NCBI GenBank assembly: GCA_963552605.1
Contig: CAUVKI010000013.1
Coordinates: 1-46,662, forward strand
Direction of reading: 5' to 3'
Length of the DNA stretch: 46,662 nucleotides
DNA from: CAUVKI01 sp963552605
GTDB taxonomy: Bacteria; Bacillota; Clostridia; Tissierellales; Peptoniphilaceae
Below, one piece after another: positions 1 through 7,760 of the stretch. Each line of letters opens with the position of its first letter. Positions within the stretch are counted from its first letter, which is position 1. Made by a program: the position numbers and the translations under genes. The notes below the pieces were generated by a model. It saw only the letters and a list, made by a program, of their open reading frames with translations, searched no databases and was not told the DNA's origin.

Positions 1-2
1 TT

Positions 3-251
3 ACGGAGCATAACAAGATAGGGAGGGGATTTGGAATGAGCATACTGGACGAATATTTCAACAAAGGAAAAGCCGAAGGAATGGTCAAGGGAAAAGCTGA
101 AGGAAAAGCTGAAGGAAAAGCCGAGGGAAAAACTGAGGTTGCAAAACGGGCTTTGAAAATGGGCATTTCAGTTGAACAAATAGTGGCACTTACAGGACTT
201 TCCAAAGATTTGGTATTTGGGTTAATGAAGAAAAATGCTATTCCGGAATAG
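3..251 (+). CDS. C-terminal tail of an Rpn family recombination-promoting nuclease / putative transposase (5' end outside the window)
   Basis: The reading frame is open to the left edge of the window, so this is the 3' end of a longer gene and not a free-standing small protein starting at the ATG at 36. The visible part reads THNKIGRGFGMSILDEYFNKG, followed by four to five KAEG-type repeats encoded by a 12-bp tandem repeat (about 67-135), then a helix ending with GLSKDLVFGLMKKNA. A glycine/glutamate/lysine repeat followed by a short degenerate HTH-like tail (ALKMGISVEQIVALTGLS) is the usual C-terminus of Rpn (PD-(D/E)XK) proteins; compare the complete Rpn gene at 33081-33914, which ends with a similar EEGIEEG repeat. 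The catalytic domain is not in view, so activity cannot be judged. The family assignment is an inference from the tail only. Confidence 0.7.
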   Translation, partial: TEHNKIGRGFGMSILDEYFNKGKAEGMVKGKAEGKAEGKAEGKTEVAKRALKMGISVEQIVALTGLSKDLVFGLMKKNAIPE

Positions 252-290
252 GGGATTTGGAATGAGCATACCGGACGAATACTTCAGCAA
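25..290 (+). repeat. 40-bp direct repeat: Rpn gene scrap duplicated after the stop codon
   Basis: Bases 25-64 and 251-290 are the same 40-bp sequence with three differences by eye. Copy one encodes MSILDEYFNKG inside the Rpn gene. Copy two begins at the last base of the stop codon and encodes MSIPDEYFSNK followed directly by a stop. It looks like what is left after deletion within a tandem duplication of the Rpn tail. A similar post-stop scrap follows the second Rpn gene at 33918. Confidence 0.85.
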
Positions 291-350
291 TAAATAGGAA
301 TTAGAACAAGGTAAATCATAGATAGCGGAGTGAGCAAAGGAATTTTTGAT

Positions 351-968
351 ATGAACATGGGAATGGATATAGAAAACAGGAGTATGCATATAATTGATGG
401 CTTTTTGGCTGATACCTCTTTTCCCGAAGAAGAGCTGCCTATAGTCAGACGGATTCTCCATACAACGGGGGATCCCGAGTATAGAAAAATTATTTCAATA
501 AAAAATGACTTCATAAAAAAAGCTAAGGAATTGTTTTCTAAGGAACCGAAAATTTATTGCGATACGCATATGATTGAAGCGGGTGTCAATAAACGTACCC
601 TAAAGAAAATCGGAGGGGAAATCTTTTGTCTGGTTGACGATGAAAGGGTTTTCAAAAAATCCGAAGAAACCGGCGACACCCGTTCCAAGTTGGCAATCGA
701 CCTTGCGGCAAACGAAGGAGTGGAAATCTTTGCAATCGGAAACGCTCCGACTGCACTTTTCAGATTGCTTGAGCTGACGGACAAGGGGATTTTGAAACCT
801 AAGCTTATAATAGGCACGGTGGTGGGTTATGTAGGAGCGGAGGACTCAAAAGAACTTTTAAGAAAATATGATATCCCACAAATTTCGATTGTAGGTACAA
901 AAGGTGGAAGCAATGTGGCGGCAAGCATTGTAAACGCAATTCTTTATGAGATAACAAAAAGATGCTAG
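351..968 (+). CDS. cbiC: Cobalt-precorrin-8 methylmutase CbiC
   Basis: This enzyme moves the C-11 methyl group to C-12 to form cobyrinic acid from cobalt-precorrin-8, the last ring-building step of anaerobic vitamin B12 synthesis. The N-terminus has the family pattern IENRSMHIID and the catalytic histidine candidate lies in YCDTHMIEAGV; further family motifs are FAIGNAPTALF and GTVVGYVGAEDSKE, and the end GTKGGSNVAASIVNAI. About 205 residues is normal length. I prefer ATG 351 because AAAGGA at 336-341 sits 9 bases upstream; an in-frame GTG at 330 has no ribosome site. First gene of a tight six-gene cbi block; the stop overlaps the cbiD start. No cobalamin riboswitch is visible in the 60 bases between the Rpn scrap and this gene. 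Confidence 0.95.
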   Translation: MNMGMDIENRSMHIIDGFLADTSFPEEELPIVRRILHTTGDPEYRKIISIKNDFIKKAKELFSKEPKIYCDTHMIEAGVNKRTLKKIGGEIFCLVDDERVFKKSEETGDTRSKLAIDLAANEGVEIFAIGNAPTALFRLLELTDKGILKPKLIIGTVVGYVGAEDSKELLRKYDIPQISIVGTKGGSNVAASIVNAILYEITKRC

Positions 969-2029
969 ATTTGTATGAAGTGGTTGATGGAAAAAAAATG
1001 CGTCTCGGTTATACCACAGGTTCCTGTGCAACGGCAGCGGCAAAAGCGGCGGCTCTGATTTTGGAGAGCGGAGAAATTCCAAAAGAAGTTTCCATAGACA
1101 CTCCCGCAGGAATTCGTTTGGATTTGGAGGTGCTTAATCCTATGCTTGAGGTCAATTGGGCGCAGGCGGCAATAAAAAAAGACGCAGGCGATGATATGGA
1201 TCTTACCGACGGAATGGAGATATTCGCAAAGGTAAAAAAAAGATCCGACGGTGAAATCCTGATAGACGGAGGAGAGGGCATAGGGAGAATTCAGAGAAAA
1301 GGGCTTTTCGGAAATGTGGGAGATGCGGCGATAAATCCCGTGCCGAGAAAGTTAATTGCCGAGGAATTGAGAAAAATTTCCAAATCGGGATATGATGTAC
1401 TGATTTTTGCCCCGAAGGGTGCAGAAATTGCAAAGAAAACTTTCAATAAAAACATCGGAATAATAGGGGGAATTTCCATAATAGGCACGAGGGGAATTGT
1501 GTACCCTATGAGCGAGGATGCCTACAAGAAAACAATTTCTCTTGAGCTTCACGCCGTCAAAGAAAATGACGGTACGGACAGCCTTATGCTTGTGCCCGGA
1601 GCTCACGGCACAAAAACAGCAAGATCTTGGGGAATTGATACTCCCTCTGTGGAGATGTCCAATTTTGTGGGTTTCGCTTTAAGCAATGCGTATAGCGAGG
1701 GATTTAAAAATCTTCTGATAGTGGGGCATATCGGAAAACTCTGCAAGGTTGCAATCGGAATTTTTCAAACTCATAACCGCACAGCGGACACCAGAATGGA
1801 GGCCTTTGTCTATTATCTTGCAATAAGGGAAGCTCCAATATCTCTGTTGAGGGAAGTTTCCAAAGCTTTAACGGCTGAAGAAGCGTGCGAGATAGTCATT
1901 GCGAAAGGTTATGAAAGTATCTTCAAAGATATGAAAGAGGGTATTTGCTCAAGGGTAAAAACCTATCTCAAAGATGAAGAAATTTTTGTAAATTGCAGAA
2001 TGTACTCAATGAAGAGAGGGGAGCTTTGA
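962..2029 (+). CDS. cbiD: Cobalt-precorrin-5B (C1)-methyltransferase CbiD
   Basis: CbiD methylates C-1 of cobalt-precorrin-5B in the oxygen-independent cobalamin pathway. It is recognised by the N-terminal signature LGYTTGSCATAAAKAAA, the IDGGEGIGRIQRKGL segment, NPVPRKLI and the NFVGFALSNAYSEG / LLIVGHIGKLCKVAIG motifs in the second half; 355 residues is typical. Its ATG overlaps the cbiC stop by 7 bases, which indicates translational coupling. CbiD is diagnostic of the anaerobic, cobalt-early route. The gene looks intact. Confidence 0.96.
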   Translation: MLDLYEVVDGKKMRLGYTTGSCATAAAKAAALILESGEIPKEVSIDTPAGIRLDLEVLNPMLEVNWAQAAIKKDAGDDMDLTDGMEIFAKVKKRSDGEILIDGGEGIGRIQRKGLFGNVGDAAINPVPRKLIAEELRKISKSGYDVLIFAPKGAEIAKKTFNKNIGIIGGISIIGTRGIVYPMSEDAYKKTISLELHAVKENDGTDSLMLVPGAHGTKTARSWGIDTPSVEMSNFVGFALSNAYSEGFKNLLIVGHIGKLCKVAIGIFQTHNRTADTRMEAFVYYLAIREAPISLLREVSKALTAEEACEIVIAKGYESIFKDMKEGICSRVKTYLKDEEIFVNCRMYSMKRGEL

Positions 2030-2047
2030 GAAAATGAGGGTTAATAT

Positions 2048-2650
2048 ATGCTGACAGTGGCAGGTGCGGGAGTCGGAAACCCCGAATACCTGACAAAAGA
2101 AGTGCTTGAGCGGATAAAATTCTCAAAGAGGGTTGTGGCTTTCGGAAGAATAAAAGGGTCTTTAAGCTCCATAAGGAAGGATATAATTGAAGTAATCCAT
2201 GTGGATGAGGTGTTGTCTTTCATAGATGAAAAAGACGATTTGCTTTTGCTTGTGTCGGGAGATCCGTGCTTTTTTGGGATTGTGGAGCTGTTAAAGCGCA
2301 AGGGAGCATTTATAGACAAAATTTTACCGGGAATTTCTGCAGCGCAATATTTCTCAGCAAAACTTCAAATTCCTTGGAGCGATGCCATCGTTAAATCGTT
2401 TCACGGCAGAAATTTGGATTTGAAAAATCTTAAAAGCGGAGTTCATTTCTTTTTCACGGATAAAGAAAACAGTCCGAAAAAAATTTTGAATGCTCTTTCT
2501 TCCGAGAATTACACAGGCGATTTTTATGCAGGATACAGGCTTTCATATGAAGATGAAGAAATTGTGAAAGTGAGAATAGGAGAAGATATTCCCGAAAATA
2601 ATAAAGTGGCGATGGCTTTGGCGGTGCTTGATGAAGATTTTGAAAGATGA
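2048..2650 (+). CDS. cbiE: Cobalt-precorrin-7 (C5)-methyltransferase CbiE
   Basis: SAM-dependent uroporphyrin-III C-methyltransferase-fold enzyme that methylates C-5 of cobalt-precorrin-7. It starts with the fold's first glycine loop (VAGAGVGNPEYLTKE), has the VSGDPCFFG loop near residues 74-82, and LPGISAAQYFSAKL around 95. In many bacteria CbiE is fused to CbiT; here the two are separate genes overlapping by 20 bases. GAGG at 2036-2039 is its ribosome site. Confidence 0.93.
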   Translation: MLTVAGAGVGNPEYLTKEVLERIKFSKRVVAFGRIKGSLSSIRKDIIEVIHVDEVLSFIDEKDDLLLLVSGDPCFFGIVELLKRKGAFIDKILPGISAAQYFSAKLQIPWSDAIVKSFHGRNLDLKNLKSGVHFFFTDKENSPKKILNALSSENYTGDFYAGYRLSYEDEEIVKVRIGEDIPENNKVAMALAVLDEDFER

Positions 2651-3179
2651 AGATTTTCTGAGGGAAAAAATTCCTATGACGAAGTTTCATATTCGTTCGG
2701 AAAATTTTTTTCGGCTTAATTTATCTCAAGGGGATAAGTTTTTGGATATAGGTGTCGGAACAGGATCGGTGTCCGTGCAGGCGGCTCTGTTGGGAGCAGA
2801 GGTTGTAGGAATAGAGCAAAATGAAGACGCTTTGTCCCTTTGCAGAAGAAATGCCCAAAGACATAAGGTTTCTCTTGATTTAATTGAAGGAAGTGCGCCC
2901 GAAGATTTACCGGATAGGATTTTTGATAAAATTTTTATCGGCGGAGCTTCCAAAGTGCTTCCCGAGGTTTTGATATATACAAAGATGCATCTTAGGGAAG
3001 GCGGAATTGTTGTTGCCAATTTTATTTTGACTTCAAGCCTTGAATTATTTTTGAGAGAGCTTAAGAGTATGAATTTTAAAAACATCGAAGCCGGACTCAG
3101 ACAGTCTGCGAATATGTCGGATAACGGATTATGGAAAGGTGAAAATCCAATTTACATTGTTTCCGCCGAAAATTATTGA
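2631..3179 (+). CDS. cbiT: Cobalt-precorrin-6B (C15)-methyltransferase, decarboxylating, CbiT
   Basis: CbiT removes the C-12 acetate carboxyl group and methylates C-15 of cobalt-precorrin-6B. It is a Rossmann SAM methyltransferase: motif I is FLDIGVGTGSVSVQAA, the acidic strand end is VVGIEQNE, and KIFIGGASKVLPEV follows. The N-terminal IPMTKFHIRS segment is typical of CbiT (usually IPMTKxEIR). I take ATG 2631 over the TTG at 2628. It overlaps the end of cbiE, replacing the domain fusion seen in other lineages. Confidence 0.94.
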   Translation: MKILKDEDFLREKIPMTKFHIRSENFFRLNLSQGDKFLDIGVGTGSVSVQAALLGAEVVGIEQNEDALSLCRRNAQRHKVSLDLIEGSAPEDLPDRIFDKIFIGGASKVLPEVLIYTKMHLREGGIVVANFILTSSLELFLRELKSMNFKNIEAGLRQSANMSDNGLWKGENPIYIVSAENY

Positions 3180-3190
3180 GGAGAGTGGTT

Positions 3191-3955
3191 ATGGGAGCTA
3201 AGGTTTATTTTGTGGGTGCGGGTGCGGGAGATGTCGATTTGATTACCGTTAAGGGCAGAAACCTTCTTAAAGAAGCGGATATGGTAATCTATGCGGGAAG
3301 TCTTGTTTCGGAGGAACACTTGAAATTCTGCAAGGAGACTTGTGAAAAATACAATTCGGCAAAGATGACCCTTGAAGAGGTGGAAGATAAATTTTTGATC
3401 GCACAAGAGAAATCCTATCTCACGGTAAGACTTCACACCGGAGATCCTGCCATATACGGTGCGATAAGAGAGCAGATGGATTTTTTGGACAATAAAAACA
3501 TTGAATATGAGGTAGTTCCCGGGGTGAGTTCTTTCACTGCCGCCGCAGCGGTTCTGAAAAAAGAATTTACTCTCCCGAATGTTTCTCAAACCGTAATTTT
3601 GACCAGAGCCGCAGGAAGAACCCCCGTTCCTAAGAGAGAGAGCCTTAAGTCTTTGGCTTCACATCAGGCGAGTATGGCAATATTTCTTTCCGCACAGCAG
3701 ATCGAAAATGTTGCAAAAGATTTGGCGGAAGGGTATGGGAGAGATGATGTGCCTTGTGCCGTTGTCTATAAAGCCACATGGGCGGATGAAGAGAGAATAG
3801 TCGGAACTCTTTCCGACATAGCAAAAAAAGTTAAGGAAAGGGGAATAGATCATCAAGCGCAGATATTGGTGGGGGATTTTTTGGGAGACAAATATTCCAG
3901 ATCGAAGCTTTATGACCCTTCATACTCTCACGCTTTCAGAGAAGCCTCAAAATGA
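3191..3955 (+). CDS. cbiF: Cobalt-precorrin-4 (C11)-methyltransferase CbiF
   Basis: SAM-dependent methyltransferase that methylates C-11 of cobalt-precorrin-4. Seen: the YFVGAGAGDVDLITVKG start, the YAGSLV motif, RLHTGDPAIYGAIREQM (substrate loop) and EVVPGVSSFTAAAA, all characteristic of CbiF/CobM. Length is about 254 residues. I place the start at ATG 3191, with GAGGAG at 3178-3183 seven bases ahead; a TTG at 3176 lies inside the cbiT stop. Its stop overlaps the cbiG start (ATGA). Confidence 0.96.
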   Translation: MGAKVYFVGAGAGDVDLITVKGRNLLKEADMVIYAGSLVSEEHLKFCKETCEKYNSAKMTLEEVEDKFLIAQEKSYLTVRLHTGDPAIYGAIREQMDFLDNKNIEYEVVPGVSSFTAAAAVLKKEFTLPNVSQTVILTRAAGRTPVPKRESLKSLASHQASMAIFLSAQQIENVAKDLAEGYGRDDVPCAVVYKATWADEERIVGTLSDIAKKVKERGIDHQAQILVGDFLGDKYSRSKLYDPSYSHAFREASK

Positions 3956-4923
3956 AACTCTTTATTTATGCTTTTACAGAGAAAGGGAGAGAACTGGCTG
4001 AAAAACTGAAAGAACTTCCAAATCACGAAGTTTATATTTCAAAATCTGAAAATCTCTCAGAAGATTTTAATAAAGCCGACGGATTGATTTTCATCTCCGC
4101 TTTGGGAATTTCCGTGAGGCTTATTGCACCTTTTATAAAAAGCAAAAAGACTGATCCCGCAGTGGTTGTGATAGATGATACGGGCAGGTTTACCATATCT
4201 TTGCTTTCAGGACATTTGGGGGGAGCCAATTCGCTTACAATCGAAATTTCCGATTTCTTGGAAAACGCTCCCGTGATAACTACCGCTTCGGACAATCGAA
4301 ATATTGAAGCGTTGGATGTTTTTGCAAAGGACAACGGGCTTTTTATTTATGACTTTGAGAAAATGAAGTCCGTGATGACGGACATTGTGAATGGAAAGAT
4401 TGTCGGTTTTTTTTCCGAGATAAGGGAAAAACCCGAGGGCTTTAATTTTTTATTAAGCGATGATTTCAATTCAAGAACTGTTTCCTCTTGGGTGATTATA
4501 AGTTCTTCAATAATAGAAACGGAAAAAAAATCCTGCATACTGATTCCCAAAAATTTAAACATAGGGATAGGCTGCAAAAAAAATACCGCATATGAAAAAA
4601 TCAAAACCGCTTTAATTTGTGCCTGCAAGGAAGCGGGAGTATATGAGCAGGGGATTTCCAAAATTTCCACAATAACCCTGAAAAAAGATGAGGCGGGAAT
4701 TATAGAGCTTTCGGAAGTTTTGGGGGCGGAACTTAAAATTTTCACGGCTGATGAGATTAACAGTGTCGAAGCGGAAGAAAAATCCGATTTTGTGTATAAG
4801 ACTGCAGGAGTTTATGCAGTGTCCGAACCGTGTGCCGTGCTTTCGGGCGGAGAAATTATTTTGAGAAAATTCCATAAGGACGGCGTTACTATTTCCATTT
4901 CAAAGGAAAAATTTATAAAATAA
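3952..4923 (+). CDS. cbiG: Cobalt-precorrin-5A hydrolase CbiG
   Basis: CbiG opens the delta-lactone ring and releases the C-20 two-carbon unit as acetaldehyde, the ring-contraction follow-up step. The protein has the three-part CbiG build: an N-terminal domain with FISALGISVRLIAPFIKSKKTDPAVVVID and LLSGHLGGAN, a middle linker, and a C-terminal domain (NIGIGCKKNTAYEKI, then VYAVSEPCAVLSGG). It overlaps cbiF by 4 bases and ends the cbi block here; cbiH, cbiJ, cbiK/X, cbiL and cbiA are not in the window and must lie elsewhere. Confidence 0.95.
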   Translation: MKLFIYAFTEKGRELAEKLKELPNHEVYISKSENLSEDFNKADGLIFISALGISVRLIAPFIKSKKTDPAVVVIDDTGRFTISLLSGHLGGANSLTIEISDFLENAPVITTASDNRNIEALDVFAKDNGLFIYDFEKMKSVMTDIVNGKIVGFFSEIREKPEGFNFLLSDDFNSRTVSSWVIISSSIIETEKKSCILIPKNLNIGIGCKKNTAYEKIKTALICACKEAGVYEQGISKISTITLKKDEAGIIELSEVLGAELKIFTADEINSVEAEEKSDFVYKTAGVYAVSEPCAVLSGGEIILRKFHKDGVTISISKEKFIK

Positions 4924-4936
4924 AAAGGAGAAAATT

Positions 4937-5353
4937 ATGTTTGGTAATGACAAAGCTAAACCTCAGCCTCAAGTGCCTACAATAGACTCTTTTTTGGGAG
5001 AGGATATCTCAATTGAGGGGAAGATACAGACGAAGGGAAGTCTGAGACTTGACGGAAAAATCTACGGGGATCTTTCAATAGATAACACGCTGGTGATAGG
5101 TGAAAAGGGATTTGTGAGCGGAAATATAAAGGGCGGAGAAGTGGAGATATATGGGCACGTTGTGGGAAATATCGTTGCAAAGGAATTGATCGTGCTTGCA
5201 AAAACCGGATTGATTGAGGGAGATCTCGAGATGCCGCGCCTTACAATTGAAGAGGGCGGAAGATTAAACGGAAAAAGCAGTATGGTTGGAGAAAAGCCCT
5301 CTAAGAACTTTGAAGAACCTCAGAAAAAACAAGATAATAAACCCAAGCTTTAA
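4937..5353 (+). CDS. Bactofilin (polymer-forming cytoskeletal protein)
   Basis: Small beta-helical scaffold protein that self-assembles into filaments and recruits cell-wall or morphogenesis factors. Residues about 17-110 carry the bactofilin core: FLGEDISIEGKI, GSLRLDGKIYGDL, then repeating hydrophobic/glycine turns such as VEIYGHVVGNIVAKE. The charged tail (KPSKNFEEPQKKQDNKPKL) is likely disordered. AAAGGAG at 4924-4930 provides a strong ribosome site. It follows cbiG by 13 bases with no terminator, so it probably rides on the cbi transcript although its function is unrelated. Confidence 0.92.
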   Translation: MFGNDKAKPQPQVPTIDSFLGEDISIEGKIQTKGSLRLDGKIYGDLSIDNTLVIGEKGFVSGNIKGGEVEIYGHVVGNIVAKELIVLAKTGLIEGDLEMPRLTIEEGGRLNGKSSMVGEKPSKNFEEPQKKQDNKPKL

Positions 5354-5404
5354 ATAATCAAAAATTGCTCTCCTTATGTGAAGAAATGCGAAGAATATGT
5401 AAAA

Positions 5405-5433
5405 TTGCTTTTTGTATCTCTGAATGATATAAT
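5405..5433 (+). promoter_or_regulatory. SigA-type promoter of the rubredoxin gene
   Basis: TTGCTT at 5405-5410, a 17-base spacer and TATAAT at 5428-5433. It lies in the 128-base gap after the bactofilin gene, so rubredoxin can be transcribed alone. Confidence 0.7.
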
Positions 5434-5481
5434 TCAGCACGGTCGCATTGATTTGAGGTGTGTTTAAGAAAGGAGGAGCGT

Positions 5482-5643
5482 ATGAGTAAGTACGAATGTT
5501 CAATATGCGGACATATTTATGATCCGGATGAGGGAGATCCTGACAGCGGCATTGCACCCGGAACTCCGTTTGAGCAGTTGCCGGACGATTGGACATGTCC
5601 TGAGTGTGGAGCGAGCAAAGAGGATTTTGTAAAAGTTGAGTAG
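5482..5643 (+). CDS. Rubredoxin
   Basis: A 53-residue one-iron electron carrier of the cytoplasm, typical of anaerobes, often delivering electrons to peroxide or superoxide reductases. The two iron-binding CxxCG knuckles are seen as CSICGHIYDP near the start and CPECGASKEDF near the end, with the conserved aromatic and proline core DPDEGDPDSGIAPGTPF and WTCP. The start is ATG 5482 behind AAGGAGG at 5470-5476; the frame extends further upstream (5458) but without a ribosome site. It has its own promoter and a strong terminator. Confidence 0.97.
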   Translation: MSKYECSICGHIYDPDEGDPDSGIAPGTPFEQLPDDWTCPECGASKEDFVKVE

Positions 5644-5646
5644 AAA

Positions 5647-5682
5647 AATAGACCTTGCGTTTTAAGCGAGGTCTATTTTTTT
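5647..5682 (+). terminator. Rho-independent terminator after rubredoxin
   Basis: A hairpin with arms beginning AATAGACCT and ending AGGTCTATT, closed by a short loop (GTTTTA region) and followed by seven T's. It begins four bases after the rubredoxin stop. Confidence 0.9.
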
Positions 5683-5716
5683 ATTGCAACGGTTTTAAAA
5701 AAATATTACAAAATTA

Positions 5717-5745
5717 TTGCGAAATTATTTCCTGTTGGTTATAAT
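5717..5745 (+). promoter_or_regulatory. SigA-type promoter for the NlpC/P60-folD pair
   Basis: TTGCGA at 5717-5722 and TATAAT at 5740-5745 with a 17-base spacer, 43 bases before the NlpC/P60 start codon. Confidence 0.75.
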
Positions 5746-5787
5746 AGCCGAGGCAGTCAAAATTATTAGGAGTTTAAAGGAGGAATT

Positions 5788-6807
5788 ATGAGAAAAGACG
5801 GTGTGCTTTTATTACTGTTTTGTTTTATTGCGGCATTTTTTGTTTTTAAGGATACGGGAGTTCTTGTATCCGATTATAATACGGGCGATATTGTGTTCAA
5901 GGACGGGGAGCGTGTGGAGATTGTGCGCACCAAAGATAATATACATACGGTTTTGAAAGGTGAAAAATTTTACGAGATACCTTTTTCGATAGTTCTCAAG
6001 CTTACGGCTTCAGCTCAGGTTTTTGAAACCAAAATTGATGCTGATGTCTATGACGGGGTTGACGGAGTTGCAATAAAAAAAGTAACCTCCGGAACTAACT
6101 TGGATATCCTAAAAGCTGAAGGAGACTATGGATTATTTTCTTTCGGAGAGGACGAGAGAGGGTATTTTCGTTTTGAGGATTTGAATGCAGTGGAGAAGGG
6201 ACTTGTCACCGAGGCTTTGCTTTTGGAAGATACTGTAGTTGATAACGGAACTAAAAAAGCCTATCTTAAAAAGTTCAGCACGGTCTACATCAACAATTAC
6301 AGCAACGGTTCTTTCACAATTCAGGACAGTGCGAAGAATTATTTTTCAATAAGCAAGGATATTGTGAAACTTGCGACCGAGGAGGAAAGGCTTCAGGCTG
6401 CAAACCGTTCCTCAACCAAAAGAGTTTCAAAAGATGTATCCGGACTTATAGAATTCGGAAAGGCGCAGATAGGAAAGAAATATACTCACGGCACTGCAGG
6501 ACCCGACACTTTTGATTGTTCGGGATTTACTTCGTATGTTTATAAAAATGTTTTGGGAATAAGGCTCAGTCGTTCGTCTAAGGGTCAGATAGCTGACGGA
6601 ACTCCGGTTGAGAAACAAAATCTTCGTCAGGGAGATTTGGTTTTCTTCAACACAACCGGAAAAGGTATATCTCACGTGGGAATATATGTGGGAGACGGAA
6701 ATTTTATTCACTCTTCATCGACCAATCGCAGAGGAGTGAGAATAGATACCCTTGCAAGCGGATACTATGAGGGAAGATATGTTACTGCAAGACGGATTCT
6801 TAAGTAA
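5788..6807 (+). CDS. Exported NlpC/P60 cell-wall endopeptidase
   Basis: Likely a D,L-endopeptidase that cuts peptide stems of peptidoglycan outside the cell. Residues 7-20 form a hydrophobic N-terminal segment with no clear cleavage site, so it may stay membrane-anchored. Residues about 30-200 are two SH3-like regions by pattern (VDGVAIKKVTSGTNLDILKAEGDYGLFSF). The C-terminal NlpC/P60 domain (about 215-339) has the catalytic cysteine in FDCSGF (C244), the histidine in SHVGIYVGDG (H296) and the third polar residue in FIHSSS (H308). AAAGGAGG at 5776-5783 gives a strong start. folD follows after 9 bases, so the two share a transcript. Confidence 0.93.
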   Translation: MRKDGVLLLLFCFIAAFFVFKDTGVLVSDYNTGDIVFKDGERVEIVRTKDNIHTVLKGEKFYEIPFSIVLKLTASAQVFETKIDADVYDGVDGVAIKKVTSGTNLDILKAEGDYGLFSFGEDERGYFRFEDLNAVEKGLVTEALLLEDTVVDNGTKKAYLKKFSTVYINNYSNGSFTIQDSAKNYFSISKDIVKLATEEERLQAANRSSTKRVSKDVSGLIEFGKAQIGKKYTHGTAGPDTFDCSGFTSYVYKNVLGIRLSRSSKGQIADGTPVEKQNLRQGDLVFFNTTGKGISHVGIYVGDGNFIHSSSTNRRGVRIDTLASGYYEGRYVTARRILK

Positions 6808-6816
6808 GGGGGATAT

Positions 6817-7665
6817 ATGACGCATATACTTAGCGGAAAAGAAGTTGCGGCAAAAATAAAGGACGAAATTTCAAAAGATGTAGCTTCTTTGAATGAAAAA
6901 GGTAAAGTCCCCAAACTGACCATAGTAAGACTTGGAGAGAAATCAAACGACCTCTCATATGAAAAGGGACTTACAAAGAATTGTGAAAAGCTGGGGATTA
7001 TCTGTGAGGTGCTGAAACTTTCAGAAAGCATTTCCACGGAGGGACTCAAAGCGGAGATTGAAAGACTGAATGATGATAACTCAGTGCACGGGGTGCTTAT
7101 ATTCAGACCTCTGCCCGGTCAAATTGATTCCGAAGCAATCGCATTGACGCTTTCTCCCAAAAAAGATGTGGATTGTATGACTCCTTTGAACTTGGAAAAG
7201 ATTTTTGAGGGAAGATTTTCAGGATTTTCTCCCGGCACTCCCCAAGCGTGCATGGAGATATTGAGGCATTATGAGATTGGACTTGAGGGAAAGAATGTGG
7301 TAATAATAAACCGCACGATGGTTTTGGGAAAACCTCTTTCTATGATGATGCTTTCTGAGAATGCAACCGTAACGCTCTGCCACTCAAAGACAAAAAATCT
7401 TTCGGAAATAACCAAAAGAGCGGACATAGTGGTAACCGCTCTGGGGCGTGCGAGAATGATTGGGGAGGAGTATTTAAATCCCGATTCGATTTGCATAGAT
7501 GTGGGAGTGAGCTCCGACGCTGACGGAAAGATTTGCGGAGATTTGGATTTTGACAATCTCAACGGCAAAGTGAAGATGATGACTCCCGTAGTCGGAGGAG
7601 TGGGTGCGGTTACCACCGGTCTTTTATTAAGAAATGTGGTTAAGGCATCTAAAATAGGAGAGTAG
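6817..7665 (+). CDS. folD: FolD-like methylenetetrahydrofolate dehydrogenase / cyclohydrolase, variant active site
   Basis: FolD interconverts methylene-, methenyl- and formyl-tetrahydrofolate in one-carbon metabolism. The NAD(P)-binding half is clear (GKNVVIINRTMVLGKPLSMM, ATVTLCHSKT, ADIVVTALG, ending PVVGGVGAVTTGLLL), and the length of 282 is normal. The catalytic half is unusual. In standard enzymes the lysine four residues after the conserved tyrosine (YVxxK) and the glutamine in VQLPLP are essential; here these positions are Leu52 (SYEKGLTKNC) and Phe96 (LIFRPLPGQI). The conserved aspartate (KKDVDC, D119) remains. I recall a FolD branch with this pattern in Firmicutes, so it may be a separate functional subfamily, perhaps dehydrogenase-biased, and not decay. 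Confidence 0.88.
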   Translation: MTHILSGKEVAAKIKDEISKDVASLNEKGKVPKLTIVRLGEKSNDLSYEKGLTKNCEKLGIICEVLKLSESISTEGLKAEIERLNDDNSVHGVLIFRPLPGQIDSEAIALTLSPKKDVDCMTPLNLEKIFEGRFSGFSPGTPQACMEILRHYEIGLEGKNVVIINRTMVLGKPLSMMMLSENATVTLCHSKTKNLSEITKRADIVVTALGRARMIGEEYLNPDSICIDVGVSSDADGKICGDLDFDNLNGKVKMMTPVVGGVGAVTTGLLLRNVVKASKIGE

Positions 7666-7720
7666 CGACTATTAAGAGGGGAATCGAAGCTTATGAATAT
7701 TCATCGGGCAAAATAAATAA

Positions 7721-7760
7721 AAAAATCGGGCTTGGACATTCGTTTTAAGCCCGTTTTTTG
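7721..7760. terminator. Bidirectional terminator between folD and the Fic gene
   Basis: CGGGCTT at 7727-7733 pairs with AAGCCCG at 7747-7753. T's follow at 7754-7759 for the plus strand and a run of A's precedes for the minus strand, so it can serve both convergent genes. Confidence 0.85.

Noticed and set aside
60..140. 12-bp tandem repeat considered as a possible CRISPR-like or VNTR array
   Set aside because: It is coding, in frame, with no spacers; it encodes the Rpn glycine/glutamate/lysine repeat.
36..251. A free-standing 71-residue protein with KAEG repeats
   Set aside because: The frame is open to the window edge and the repeats match Rpn tails, so it is the end of a larger gene.
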